From Takakia lepidozioides (Eukaryota > Streptophyta > Takakiopsida > Takakiales > Takakiaceae): 64,000 nucleotides of DNA. The notes beneath the pieces are model-generated. The model did no database searches, was not told where the DNA came from, and worked only from the letters and a program-made list of their open reading frames with translations. The position numbers and the translations under genes are program-made. Positions 11,613-22,619 of the stretch are shown here, one piece after another; the first letter of the stretch is position 1, and every line of letters starts with the position of its first letter. Where the stretch lies: contig CM060732.1 of assembly GCA_030704615.1 (NCBI GenBank), positions 24,364,001 through 24,428,000 of the forward strand, written 5' to 3'.

Positions 11613-12665
11613 TCTACGTCTGGCTCTATTCCTGTCCCTAGTGCTCGTAAAGTATAACGACTTCCTTCTCTTCCTCCTCCGGTGGAAACAATGGCTCCCC
11701 ACGCTGCCTCTAGAGCTCTCCAGTTTGACGTTTGCAACAAGGGTTGGTTTGGCATGTAACCAAAATAAAAATTGGACATTGTTAACCATATCTGGATGCG
11801 GGTGTCATCATTGTGTGCGAACGGAATTCATCCATTTTTGCGTCTTTGTATTATCCAAAAAAAAAAGTGGTGGCACTTCCAATGCCGTTGCATGTGCTTG
11901 TGATATATGTCAGATGTACTTCGCCGACTGCCAATACATGGCAGCCTTCTTGCATTCTTTCAAATTCCGAAGTGCCGTAAAAATCTATTGCTAGTTCAAT
12001 TTCGAGCAGTACTTGCAAATTAGCAATAATTGTGATGCTTCACATATGCATCCACGTATGTTGTACTGCCTACCCAGCGGTTTGCATTTTGCCGTCACCA
12101 TCGCAATGCGGTCATTCGGTATAAAAGTTTGTGTCGGCAATGGTGATGTGTTGCACACAATCGTGCGAGGTGTCCCCCGGAGTGTCAGTGTTTGTGTTGT
12201 GCTCTTCTGGCACAACACAATCTCAATAGATTCGGGGTTTCCTGTTTACTGGTCTCTAGGGTCGTTGTCGTCTTTCCATAATGGATGGTTTCATGTCATG
12301 TTCGGGGTTTGCTTTTCATCCAAATACAGCACGGCTTCTTGCGGCTTCTTGTCTTTGAAAACAGTTTTTCTAGTTGGTGTCTCCCAGTGTGGCAGACTGC
12401 GAAGTTCGGTGGAGACTTTCGCCGTGCATGTCATTCTTACGTCCGTTGAATGCATCGCCCGCAGGATTTGGGTCAGTGCTACCCTTACTCACCTCAGTTC
12501 GTTTGGGGTGGATCCCCTTTCGGGAATTGCGGGCTATCAGTTCGGGGGACCCTTTGTGGATCGCAACTTTGGGTCAGTTTAGGAAAACATGTCCAGGGAG
12601 GGAGATAGACTCGCTTGATTTCATTCCAATGCAGGTAGTCTTCCACTGACTGCCACTGCAGATGA
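11613..12665. promoter_or_regulatory. Divergent intergenic region between the two transposon genes
   Basis: About 1 kb separates the predicted start of the minus-strand ParB-methyltransferase gene from the plus-strand transposase frame, so both promoters should lie here. I recognise no clear TATA box. The transposase may also have a short 5' exon in this stretch: a plausible acceptor (TTTGCAG) precedes 12679. Confidence 0.4.
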
Positions 12666-14748
12666 CGAGGGTTTGCAGTTGTTCATGAGGATGAGCTGGT
12701 TACAGTGTTCCCTCTGGAATTGGGTTCTCTGCTTGTTCAAAAAGAGGTGTATGACGAGGATGGGAATTTGGATTCTGGGCACTTGGAGAGACCATTGGTT
12801 GGCGAGTGTGGAAGGAAGTGGAGAGTCCTTCCAAGCAGATATCGCGTCCTTGGAAAAGAGAGAAGACAATCAGCAAGATCAATACTTACCCTTGGCACTA
12901 CAGCATCGGTCGTGCAGCAGAAGGGCCCAGTTCATGTGAAACAAGAGATGAGCACATCCACCAGATTCGTGACTCTTTCAGACTCGTCCTCGGAGGATGT
13001 TTTTGAGATTCCTCCGCTAGTGCAGACTCCATTCTTGGATGATGACGAATTGCAGGAGATAACGAGTGTCATTCCGAAATTGAAAGCCCTCGCGGGGGTG
13101 CCTAGGTGCAAGAGCAAGCTGCATTTTGTTGATTGGGAGTCCCTTCGGGTACAACGGGTTCAATATGTGCCAGCAGAGTTTGATGAGGACATCTTGTTTG
13201 AGCTCAACCCTCCCATGTCTTCCAGTGGACTAGCTAGGCTTCTGCAGGGCATGGACAAGAAACATGACGGGCACCCTTGGTGCAGGACAAAAACATCGAA
13301 CATCCACAACGACATTGGATTGAAATTTCGAAGGTCGGTTTGCGTTGGGCATTGCAAGTGCGTGAATATTTCTTGCCCTTGCCTGAGAAACATTGCTAAA
13401 CCAAATGAAAGTGAGTGGGAAGGTGTGCCCCCGAATCCTTTCACCCCAGGGATTGCCCCTCCCATGACCAATACTTTTGTGTGCAGGTTCTGCAAACTTT
13501 CCCCGTCATGTGTTTCTGTGTACCACACTCGTATGTACCAGGTGGCACACCGATGCAAGACAATGACTCGTGCCTGCATTCATATGGGTACACACGAGCA
13601 TCCTATGTCAAAAGGAAGTTGCAGGGATAACATGGACATCGCTAGAAATCTGCTGAAGCAGGAGTTCCACAATGCCCCTTGTGCAACACCTTCTGCTATA
13701 GCGCTTGCAGCTAGCAAGGCATTCCTGGAAAAACACATATTGGGTGAAGGGGATGCAACACAACCAATGTTGGATGCAGATTCGCTTGATGCAGTGATGG
13801 ACCATTTCTCCGTGTTGAGCTCTCCCAATATTCAAAACCAGGTGAATGCACTCAGAATGGGCACAGGCAGTGCTGGATTCATGTACAACATTATGGACCT
13901 GAAATGGAGGAGTCGCTATGAATTCATTCAAAACAGTATCTTCCCTGGCCAGGGCTCGTCCAAGGTGTATTTGTTCAAGATGTCCACAGTGGGCGAAGGC
14001 AGTGGTGTGAGCATTGTCCGCCGAATGCAACTTGGAGGAGATTTGGCTAAATGTTGGTTAATGTTTGATCACTGCAAACGGGTGAAGGGTTGGACAACCA
14101 TGGCGTGCCATATGTACGATCCAGCATACCAGCGTGTGTTCTCCATAGCAATTTGTGATATGCAGTCGGAGGACACTGAATCCCAGATGCTCATGTGGAA
14201 TTCGCTCCTGGCCGTCATGCAGCACAATGGAATGCAGAACACAAATTTTGCGGGCTTCATGGCTGATAGTGCACAGGCAAATTTCAATGCAGTGCGGCGT
14301 GTGTTTGGTTCGGGGGATCCTAAGGTTCCAATGGAAAATAGGGAGCGCACATGCCTCTTCCATTGGAGTCAATCTTTGGCACGTCATACAAAGCACTGCA
14401 TTCGCCCTGACCTCCAGTTGGAGCACAGAAGGCTCTGCCTCAAGTACAAAAATACCACCTCAATGGGAGAAGCTGAGAGCACTTACCAAGCAATCTGGGC
14501 TTGGTGGTTCTCCTCTGGTGCTGCTACTGGTATCCACCTGAAGGAGTTGGAGGACTGGTTGGTTTTCTGGCACTTCAGGTACAGACAGTGGGGAGCTTTC
14601 ATGACGACGATAAGCCTCTTCAATCCCAGAAACACAAATTTCACTTTGCATCGTGCGTGTTTGTTTGGGGTTGTTGGATTGTCACTTGCAGAACCTCTTC
14701 CATTTCCTTTGGTTCCTCACATTTGCATGCAATGCCTCCTGCAGGACA

Positions 14749-14780
14749 CACTAGAAGAGAAACCGGCTTTTTCCACGGCT
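14749..14780 (+). repeat. CACTA left terminal inverted repeat
   Basis: 32 bp starting CACTAGAAGAGAAACC, identical in inverted orientation to 18855-18886. The preceding ACA is the target-site duplication. Confidence 0.92.
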
Positions 14781-15474
14781 TTTTCCACACTTTTTGCTGT
14801 GGAATCAGCCACAATCCACACCTGTCGTGGGTGTAAGAAACGACTAGTGCTTTCGGACACCCCGTGGACGGCCTGGCTCTCGGGTGGCCTTGTGGAAAAG
14901 TCCACGGGTGGCTGAATCCAGAGGTGGCTTTTTTCACGGGGTGAATGGCTTTTTCCACGGGCGATGTGTGCTTTGGCGAACACCGCCACGTGGATCCTAG
15001 ATGTACAAAGGGTGTGGACTTGTCCACACCTACAGGAAAATTATGCGACAGCCTGTCACCATGGCTTGACGACATCTGGGCAACGGTATGGGCACCACGT
15101 GTATTTTTGTCAGGGCAACAGGTGGCGTATTTTGGGGCAACTCTTGGTGTGGGTGTGGAGTATTTTACTGCCTATACTGTAGGTCATTCCACATAATTGT
15201 GGAGAAGACCATAGCGGGTGTGAAATATACTACGACCTACGTTGTAGGACATTCCACATAAATGTGGAGGATACCACAGTTCACCGTAGGTTGCTTGTGG
15301 TCAGTATCACGATCTAAAGACACCTAAACACAATTCCAAAGCATCACGGCAACAACCTGCTCATGACATGAAGAACTGACTAAGCATGGCCAGAACAACA
15401 TATAGAATGAGCATCTGCAACGATAATTCAAAATTACATAAGTGCTTCAGTGCCCAAATACACTTCAGTCTGAC

Positions 15475-15542
15475 ATCAAAGAGTCTGAGTCTGAGTCTGA
15501 GTCTGAATCTGAGATCAAAGATCTGAGTCTGAGTCTGAGGCA
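15475..15542 (+). repeat. GAGTCT hexanucleotide microsatellite
   Basis: Tandem GAGTCT/GAATCT/GATCTG copies inside the CACTA element, interrupted once near 15512-15522. Confidence 0.8.
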
Positions 15543-15735
15543 GAGGCCAGGCTGCACAATGCAGCCCAGCACAGAAGTTCAGCCTAAAGCTCCAAAAAAC
15601 GACATTTGTTTGTTTTCCAAGTTCCTGCATAAGATGCACCAACCAACATTGCATTGTGAGACACTCACTATACTCCAAAGCTATCAGGGAAGGTCACTGA
15701 GCAACCTGCCAAGGCGGAAACACCTGAGTCTGGAC

Positions 15736-16730
15736 TTACACTATATCCCTGCTCCTTCAGCTATCCATGCCTCTGCACAAATCAAGCATACATCCTTGCC
15801 TTGCTGCTAGCAGCTGACGATGACAGCCTAGATTTGTTCTAGGAAACACCCAACTCAACTTATCACACTAGTTCCTATGCTCAATTGCATCTGCTACTCT
15901 CTATAATCCAACAAGCATTCATCTTCTTGCCTCGATTGTCCCACCATTGACTGGGGTCAGAAAAGTATTCATTCCACAGCTTGTCCTCGTCTCTGTTACC
16001 TAGTTCTGGATACTTTCCTGTTGTCACATCGGCAGTATCATATCAAAGTCATTCCAAACTAGATTCACTCAACCAACTAACTAGCAGAATTCAACATGGA
16101 AAATTAGGGCCGATTCTAATAAGAGGGAAATGTAATGAAGAAGATGCTTTCATTAGCAGTGCCCGATTATATCAATTGTGCCGCTATTGCCAGTTGACCA
16201 TCTACCCATGCAGGTTTCTGGTAGCTATTGATCCACATGGAATCACAGGTAATGTGGAGCTTGAAATCTGGCCCTCTTAGATGAATCTAGACCCACACTC
16301 TATCCCTGCTCCTTCAGCTATCCATGCCTCTGCACAAATCATGCATTCACCATTTCTGTGCTGCTAGCAACTGACAATGAAAGCCTAGAATTGTTCTAGG
16401 AAACACCCAACTCAACTTATCACACTAGTTCCTATGCTCAATTGCATTTGCTACTCTCTGTAATCCAACAGTCATTTACCTTTTGCCTCGATTGTCCCAC
16501 CATTGATTGGGGTCAGAAAAGTATTCATTCCACAGCTCCTGGTCTCCTTGTCTCTGTTACCTGTTTCTGGATACTTTCCTGTTGTCACATTGGCAATATC
16601 AGTCAGTCACTCCAAACTATCAAAGGGTTACTCAACCAGCACCTTGCAGAATTCAACATGAAAATTCAGGGCCGATTCTGATAAGAGGGAAAAACAGGGT
16701 GAAATGTGTTGAAGAAGGTGCCTTCATTAG
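15736..16730. repeat. Approximately 557-bp direct duplication inside the CACTA element
   Basis: The segment starting near 15736 (CTATCCCTGCTCCTTCAGC) repeats near 16300. AGGAAACACCCAACTCAACT at 15841 recurs at 16398. A third partial copy is visible around 17540-17720 (TTTCAATACTTTCCTGTTG and what follows). The sequence has no coding character that I can see. Confidence 0.85.
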
Positions 16731-16879
16731 CAGTGCCTGAATTTATCTATTGTGTTGTTGTTGCTGCAGCTTCCAGTTGACCATCTACCCATGCAGGTTG
16801 CTAGTAGCTATTGATTCACAGGGAATCATAAGTAATCTTGTGCCTGAAATCTGGCCACACTCTATCCCTTCGCTTCTTT

Positions 16880-17530
16880 TCCCCCACACATATGCAGCCA
16901 TCACAGCCTCCAAACTGTCGCCCTTTGCCCATCATTTGCTCATAGGTATCCAAAGCCTCCATCCCGTGAATGTGTAGCCATCTTATCAAACACTGCCTTT
17001 GCATCCTCGATGGACCCACATTTGGCATAAAAGTCCACGAGGGTATTGTTCAGAATCACATCTGGTACAATTCCAGCTTTGGCAATGTCACCATGCACCT
17101 CTTTGCCCTTTTCCAGGGCTGCTAGGCTTGCACAAGCATTGTGAACGCACACAAAACGTGATGTGGTTGCACTTCACCCCTTCCCCCATCAATTGCTCAT
17201 ACGTCTCCAAGGCCTCCATCTCGCGCCCCTACTGTGCATACCCTGCAAGCATCGTGTTCCACGACACCACATCTCGTTCAGCCATAGTGTTGAACAATCC
17301 CTTTGCATCCTCAATGCTCCCACATTTGGCATACATGTCCACCAGGGCAGAGTTTAGAATGACATTGGGTACAATTCCAGCTTTGACAATGTCACCATGG
17401 ACCTCTTTGCCCTTTTCCAGGGCTGCCAGGCTTGCAAAACGCACACAAATGTGACATGGTTGGGCTTCACCCCTTTGCAGATCATTTGCTCATAGGTCTC
17501 CAAAACCTCCATCCCACGCCCTTGCTGTGC
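16880..17530 (-). pseudogene. Captured pentatricopeptide-repeat (PPR) gene fragments
   Basis: Minus-strand frames 17229-17444 and 16940-17152 encode PPR-like helices: KGKEVHGDIVKAGIVPNVI, then ALVDMYAKCGSIEDAKGLF, then ERDVVSWNTMLAGYAQ. These are the S- and L-type motifs of plant PLS-class PPR proteins. The second fragment is a diverged copy (LVDFYAKCGSIEDAKAVFDKM). A third partial piece (ETYEQMICKG) lies at 17470-17530. The pieces are out of frame with one another and lack a start, so they are captured exon fragments and not a gene. Host PPR proteins edit or process organelle RNA; these fragments probably do nothing. Confidence 0.8.
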
Positions 17531-18854
17531 ATATCTCTTAGTTTCTGTTATCTGTTTTCAATACTTTCCTGTTGCCACATAGGCAGTAACATGTCAAATC
17601 ACCTCAAAACCCCTGGTACCATAGATCCACCAAGAGCTAACTTGCAGAATTCAACATGAAAATTAGGGACAACTCTGATAACAAGGAAAACAGGCTGAAA
17701 TGTATTGAAGAAGGTGCCTCCATTACTGCTGCCTAGTTCTATCAACCGAGTCTGATGGGAGGGAAAAACAGGCCGAAATAGGTCAAAGAAGAAGGTGCCC
17801 TCACCACATTGTCCTCGACCTTGTGTCATGACCCATGGAGGATTTGACTGACCATGAACCTAAGAGAACCTCTTGTGTGTGCTGCTTGTGTCTGTAGTCA
17901 GGTAATGTCTGATTGGTCTATGAGAACCACCACGGTGCAGCTGAACGGACAGAAATTGAAGCACGGCCTGCTAAGACCAAGCTGACTCTTCCAAGAACCT
18001 TGTAAACATCAGGAAGGATACCAAAGCACGGTACTAACAGGACATTTGCAGGATGGACAAACTTCTTCACATCGTACATTAAGAAAAAGCCACACCTTGC
18101 GATTGCGGTTGTCCCACTATCGTGAAGGATCTTTAAAAACTCATGCCAGCTCTGCTCCGTGCTACAAATTTAAGGCTGAGTTTGATGAGAGCGCAAAACA
18201 GGCTGAAATAGGTCGAAGAAGAAGGTGCCCTCACCACATTGTCCTCGACCTAAGACCAAGCTGACTCTCCCCAGAACGGCGAGCTCTCAGCCGACACCTA
18301 GTCCTCGCACACATACCCTAGCGTTTGTCGGGTTGCTTGCTTTTCAGATGCGAAGGTTGCTCCAACTGCGGGCCTCCCATGTTTGCCCTCCCTCCCGCTC
18401 GCTGCTCTAAGTCCCAGCCCTCTCTCTCTCTCTCCTGCTCGCTCGCTCTAAGTCCCAACCCTCTGTTCACAGCTACCGGGATGGGCAACTTTTTAAAAAA
18501 GTTAACCTTTTGCAAACCCTACAAGCAACTTTTGCAAAAAAATTTAAACCTTTTGCACTCTGCAGCAGATTTTTTAAGTTCATGATTTATTCCATTTGCA
18601 GCGGAGTACTAACTAAACCCATACACCGCAATCAGTGGAAATAATTGTATGGTCCCATTTCACACAGGTGTGTAATATGCCATGTAAACTAAGCCAACCC
18701 CTGCCACGGTCATGGCTGTTTTCACACCGTTCTTGTCTGGGGTGTGGACCACATGTGAGACACCCTACAGTTAGGGCATATTTAGACCCACACCTTGGCT
18801 CAGTCTACAGACCCGTGATAAAAGCCGTGGAATGTGTCAGGTGTGAGATGGCAG

Positions 18855-18886
18855 AGCCGTGGAAAAAGCCGGTTTCTCTTCTAGTG
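18855..18886 (-). repeat. CACTA right terminal inverted repeat
   Basis: 32 bp ending GGTTTCTCTTCTAGTG, the exact reverse complement of 14749-14780. The following ACA is the target-site duplication. Confidence 0.92.
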
Positions 18887-20295
18887 ACATGTCCTTGGAG
18901 GACTTGGCCGACATGCCATCCTGTAATTTGGCGGAGACTGTTCACAACGCCTGGATGCAGCAGTCTACCAAAGCGGGACGTGACTTGTATGTGGCCACTG
19001 CTGATGACATGGTGCGGGCACTTACACAACAAACCAGGTACCGCAATTTTCTGATGGGACGGGGCAGAGGCAAGGGCCCTGATACGACTTTGTTGATGCT
19101 AAGGGCTGCGAGTACGTCCGGAGACCCATCGAAGATGGCCAGAGCTATGAACAGGTGCACTGAAGGCTCCCCTTTGCAATCCAGGGTCCCCCATTTGGAA
19201 GGCGAGGAAAGATTTGGATCATGCAAAAGGAAATTGAACACTCCTCCAGGGTCGGATGGAGATTCCCATCGGCCGGACAGGGTCAATTTCTCTGTACCAA
19301 AGGTGTCTCCGGTGCAGACTAAGTCGTGTGCCCGCCCCTTCCCAGGTGGGTCCTCTTCCAGTGGAGCGGGTGCAGATCATGCAAGCACAGCAGCAGGAAT
19401 CCCATTGGAGGAGGTGGTGTCCTTGGTGCATGAATCTGATTGCATTGACAGTGAGTGGCATATAGAACGCACCCCACCAAGATCTAGAGTGGCTTGCATG
19501 GCAATTCGGACCCCCTCTTTCAAGAAATGCAAATCAAAAATATGCAAAGGCTCCAGGGGGACTCCAGCTCCAACATTCACAGGGTTGTTCCGACCTTATC
19601 ATAGTGGGGAGTCAAAGGACCACAAGTTCTGGTTCTGCCCAGACGATATGGCACGATGTGTCAAGGGAATAGTTCGTCCTTCGATGATAATGAAGCCCCC
19701 TCCCCCCGCAATTTGGCCTGTGAAACTTGGGACGTCGCTGTCATCAACCGAGATAAGCATGCTGGAGGAGGGAGGGTTCCATCTTGCACGGTCCCGGGTG
19801 GTGCCCTCATGTACTGTGGGCATAGATGTGCCACATGCTCCGGCAATGCCTCCACCCGGTGCCGACTCCCACCCAACAAAAAGAGATAAAAAACAGTGCG
19901 CCGTGTCGCTTCGGGTGCAGATCACGACTGCAAGATGGAATCGGCTAGAATTTTGCAGGCTCGGGTGACTTGTATCACCGAAGTCCCTGCCCCGGGGTAT
20001 GGACGGATTTACACAGTGCTGTCTATTGGCTCAGTTCTTCATGGCAAAGAATCAGGTTACCGTGAGGAATTTCCCTACGTGCACTTGTCCGGATTTTGTA
20101 ATGATGCGTGAGGGCGCTCTCGGCATGAGAGGGAAGTGGGTCCCCTGCGAGCATCAATATTACATATACCTTGTAATTATGTGCTGCGACGGTAAGAGAG
20201 ACCAATTCATTCACCAAGCCATACTAGGCTACGGAGAAGTCATCACCCTTCTGCAGCGGGACACCTCACGTAGGGCTCCGCCAGATTCTCTTTGA

Positions 20296-20629
20296 ACACA
20301 TACGAGCCATGCCCGCTTCCCATGCTGGTTTCTAGGTTATCGTGTGAAAATTTTGCATTTAGGATAAACACATATATTTCGTTCACGGAACCAGGGCAAA
20401 TGCACATGCCATTCATTGTAAGCGTCTATCTGTGAATTGAAATAAAGTGTGTCAATCATTCTGAGCTCAAATCTGCAATATTTTCATATTCCTCTTTTTG
20501 TGCAGGCATTGCAGACATGGTGCATGGTGGCCCCCTTTGTTTTGTCCACGGTAATAGGCCCTCTTCCTGCAATCCTCGCCTATAGGACCTGCTTCTCCAG
20601 CAGATTTGTGCCGCTCATGCTTCCCTGAA
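20296..20629. other. Non-coding right arm of the Mutator-like element
   Basis: Follows the transposase stop. It contains an AATAAA word (20440-20445) that could serve as the transposase polyadenylation signal, and no gene. Confidence 0.4.
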
Positions 20630-20702
20630 GCGTGAGCTCAGCTCACGCTTTGCTGCTACAACGTGAGCTCAGTTCCCAGGCTCACGGGGCTGGGCTCACG
20701 CC
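20630..20702. repeat. Right end cluster of GTGAGC motifs
   Basis: Contains CGTGAGCTCAGCTCACG (a near-perfect palindrome), a second CGTGAGCTCAG, GGCTCACGGGGC and the terminal GGGCTCACGCC. These mirror the left cluster at 3791-3852. Confidence 0.55.
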
Positions 20703-20739
20703 GTAGCTACGCTGGAGACTCAACAACCATGTGCTTTCA

Positions 20740-21075
20740 GATTATGTGTAACCTGTGTATTATAGCACGTCTGGTTGCTCAAGTTCTCAAGGAATGATCT
20801 GAGTTTTGAAAGAATGTACTCATAAGAGTGCCAGTGTGTTGACAAAACTAAGTTTGGTACCTCTAACCACTTCCTGGTTTGGACTGAGATCTGTTGGGTT
20901 TGGGTTTGTTGATTTTCACTATAAGCCAACATTGTATCCCTAGGACGGCCCTGTCTGGCCAGGTCTAAGTCCATCAAGGGGTTTAGTAGAGGGTTAAACA
21001 CATTTTACTTCAAAAGTTGCTGGGTGTGATCATTGTATCCCTAGGACTGCATGTGTGGTAGAAGGACCTGTGCCT
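20740..21075 (+). mobile_element. LINE endonuclease fragment
   Basis: In the frame starting near 20840 the motif DKTKFGTSNHFLVWTEI can be read. It matches the C-terminal SDH-type motif of LINE endonucleases and resembles the copy at 40.7 kb ([17 protein letters not shown]). Reading is broken soon after. ATTGTATCCCTAGGAC occurs twice, at about 20931 and 21034. Confidence 0.55.
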
Positions 21076-21212
21076 GAATTTACTGCTTTGCTAGAACAAA
21101 AGTGGGACCAGTATTTTGTACAGGTGAACATGTTGTAGTCATGGTTGCCAGCGTTTGATGAATATGTGTCTGGTTGGTGTGATCACCCAATATAGATTGA
21201 TAGGTAAGGTGC

Positions 21213-22110
21213 TTGATGTTGTGCTCAAATATTGGCAGGTGGAAAAAAACTTGTTGGAACATGTTGTCTTATGCATTTTGGTATATATGGCAGGAAGCAA
21301 GTGTAGCGTATTCTGCCATAGTCGGAAAGGTGGATGCAATGGAAAAACAAGTCGAGGCTCAAGGGTCTGATATGTTGGAGATGAAATCATGGATGCAGAA
21401 CATGATGGACTCTCAGAAGGCAATGATGCTCAAATTGGGGGTTAATGTCCCCCTGACAGGTCCAGTGACATTTGGCATGAATGGTTCTGGTGTCACTGTA
21501 TCAAAAAGATTGGCGGAGTGGTTTGAGACCGTAACTAGCGATCAATCTCAACTCTCCCCTAACCCTATCACCGATGATGATTTGCATTTGTCCAAGCAAT
21601 TCGCCATAGGGAAAGCAGGCACTAAGACAGCAATTTCGAGTCAGCCTGCCTCTGGTACAAAGGAAGCTACTGTCTGAGAAGCCTGGTACACCGGATTCAG
21701 GTATGCATGATTCCTTGGGGAATTCACATGGGGAGGATGGGACAAATGCTATGACATTTCGATTGGTTGTGCATCCCACTGGGGTTGATATGTTGAAGCC
21801 AGATGAGCATTTACAGTCTCCCCCACCTCGCAAGCACTTGCTAGTTTTGGATGTGAATGGATTGCTCTGTGAATCCATTCATGTTGCTAGTGGTCCAACA
21901 ACTGTTCCCAAAGGATTTGTGGGGAAGTTGTGTGGGAAAAAAATGGTAGTTTTGAGACCCAGCTGTATTTCTTTTTTGCAAAAGTGTTTTGCACACTTTG
22001 AGGTGGCAATGTGGTCTTGCTGCAAAGCTTGCAACTTCATTCCGATGGTGGATTGTATTTTCAAAGGGCACACTAATCTTATTTTCCAGTGGGATGCCCC
22101 TATACTATAG
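21213..22110 (+). pseudogene. FCP1/NIF-like HAD-domain gene fragment
   Basis: Two open pieces. 21213-21677 has a coiled-coil-like stretch (KVDAMEKQVEAQGSDMLEMK). 21703-22110 encodes a recognisable FCP1-like core: KHLLVLDVNGLLCE, KMVVLRPSCISFLQKCF, HFEVAMWSC, NLIFQWD. The phosphatase signature DxDx(T/V) appears as DVNG, so the second Asp is replaced, as in many plant FCP-like proteins of unknown activity. The core stops right after FQWD at 22095-22110, where sequence character changes. A further open piece (22426-22614, with LALKAQRAAFDAYWDTENIR) may be its continuation. No start or complete structure could be assembled. It could be a captured or disrupted host gene. Confidence 0.5.
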
Positions 22111-22410
22111 GGAATCCGAGGAGGGGGAAGGAGGAAGTAAAGGTTGGAATGATGGAATGATAGATCGAGGGTCGGAGGGGAGAAAACGAAAGAAACATAG
22201 AACGGAAAAAAAAAAAAAAATTGGCCCTTTAATTGGTTTTTTCTTATCCCCCCGGCCTTGACCGGGTCCGTCCGGTCATAGTAGCAGGCCCTGAAGCGTT
22301 GGGCAAAGCAAGTCATTTTTAGTGACGCCCAAGGCGTCGCATTTGAGTTTTTTTTGTTGATAACTCATTTGTAGCGACGCCTGAGGCCAAAAAGAGGCCA
22401 GAGCTTGTGC
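22111..22410. other. Probable insertion interrupting the FCP1-like fragment
   Basis: Contains GA-rich sequence, a poly-A run (22206-22219), and GCGACGCC/GGCGTCGC words similar in style to the blocks in the first 1.5 kb. It separates the FCP1-like core from a downstream open piece. No termini were identified. Confidence 0.35.
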
Positions 22411-22619
22411 TAAGCCAAAGGATACTTGCATTCCAACCCAAAAGCTGCACGAAGACTTGCTTTGAAAGCACAACGGGCTGCCTTTGATGCTTACTGGGAT
22501 ACCGAGAACATCAGGAAAATTGGTGACCATTTTCATACTTCCTTCCGAGAAGGTCTGAGGGCAAATCCTTATGGCTATACAGGGATGAATTGTGGACTGA
22601 CTACAGTATCATAGCGACA

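Larger units (their letters stand above)
14749..18886. mobile_element. Non-autonomous CACTA (EnSpm) element inserted in the MULE transposase
   Basis: The 4138-bp element has perfect 32-bp terminal inverted repeats starting CACTAGAAGAGAAACCGG (14749-14780 and 18855-18886). It is flanked by a 3-bp target-site duplication ACA (14746-14748 and 18887-18889). CACTA ends and a 3-bp duplication are the hallmarks of this superfamily. Subterminal copies of TTTTTCCAC/GTGGAAAA words lie at both ends, as in other CACTA elements. No transposase is visible inside. The interior holds duplicated non-coding sequence and PPR gene fragments. Removing the element with one ACA copy restores the host frame exactly. 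The perfect TIRs suggest recent insertion. Confidence 0.9.
12666..20295 (+). pseudogene. Mutator-like (MULE) transposase split by a CACTA insertion
   Basis: The open frame 12666-14748 continues after the CACTA insertion at 18890 in the same frame. An acidic N-terminus is followed by a Cys/His region typical of WRKY-GCM1 zinc fingers in MULEs (HCKCVNISCPC, then CRFC, then RCKTMTRACIHMGTHEHP). Next comes the catalytic core: LMFDHCKRVKG (first Asp), GFMADSAQANFNAV (second Asp), CLFHWSQ (the C/H motif), and a WLVFWHFRYRQWGAFM segment. Beyond the insertion are LAETVHNAWMQQ, a low-complexity Ser/Pro/Gly region, and a SWIM finger (FPTCTCPDF followed by WVPCEHQYY) near 20070-20160. Between about 19880 and 20050 the best coding frame shifts and a TGA occurs at 19966-19968, so an intron or frameshift lies there. 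The start is uncertain; 12679 may be a splice acceptor. The product would move the element. Confidence 0.75.
3791..20702. mobile_element. Giant two-gene Mutator-like element carrying a ParB-methyltransferase gene
   Basis: The element is defined by two divergently oriented genes: the ParB-methyltransferase gene (minus, 4467-11612) and a MULE transposase (plus, about 12666-20295). They are flanked by clusters of GTGAGCCCAG/GGCTCAC words at both ends. GGCGTGAGCC at 3802-3811 is found inverted at 20693-20702, and AGGGCCTATT recurs inverted further in on both sides. A nested CACTA element occupies 14749-18886, so the unexpanded element would be about 12.8 kb. I found no convincing 8-11 bp target-site duplication, so the exact ends are provisional. 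That both genes belong to one element is inferred from their head-to-head placement and the matching end clusters. Confidence 0.6.

Noticed and set aside
11220-11994. Plus-strand frames of 145 and 248 codons
   Set aside because: They mirror the acidic Lys/Glu-rich first exon of the minus-strand ParB-methyltransferase gene, which has a proper start and splice donor.
3781-20712. Target-site duplication for the MULE
   Set aside because: Flanking 9-11 bp on each side of either candidate end do not match, so none is claimed.
22111-22410. Short open frames in GA-rich sequence
   Set aside because: Low-complexity, no domain; better explained as an insertion.
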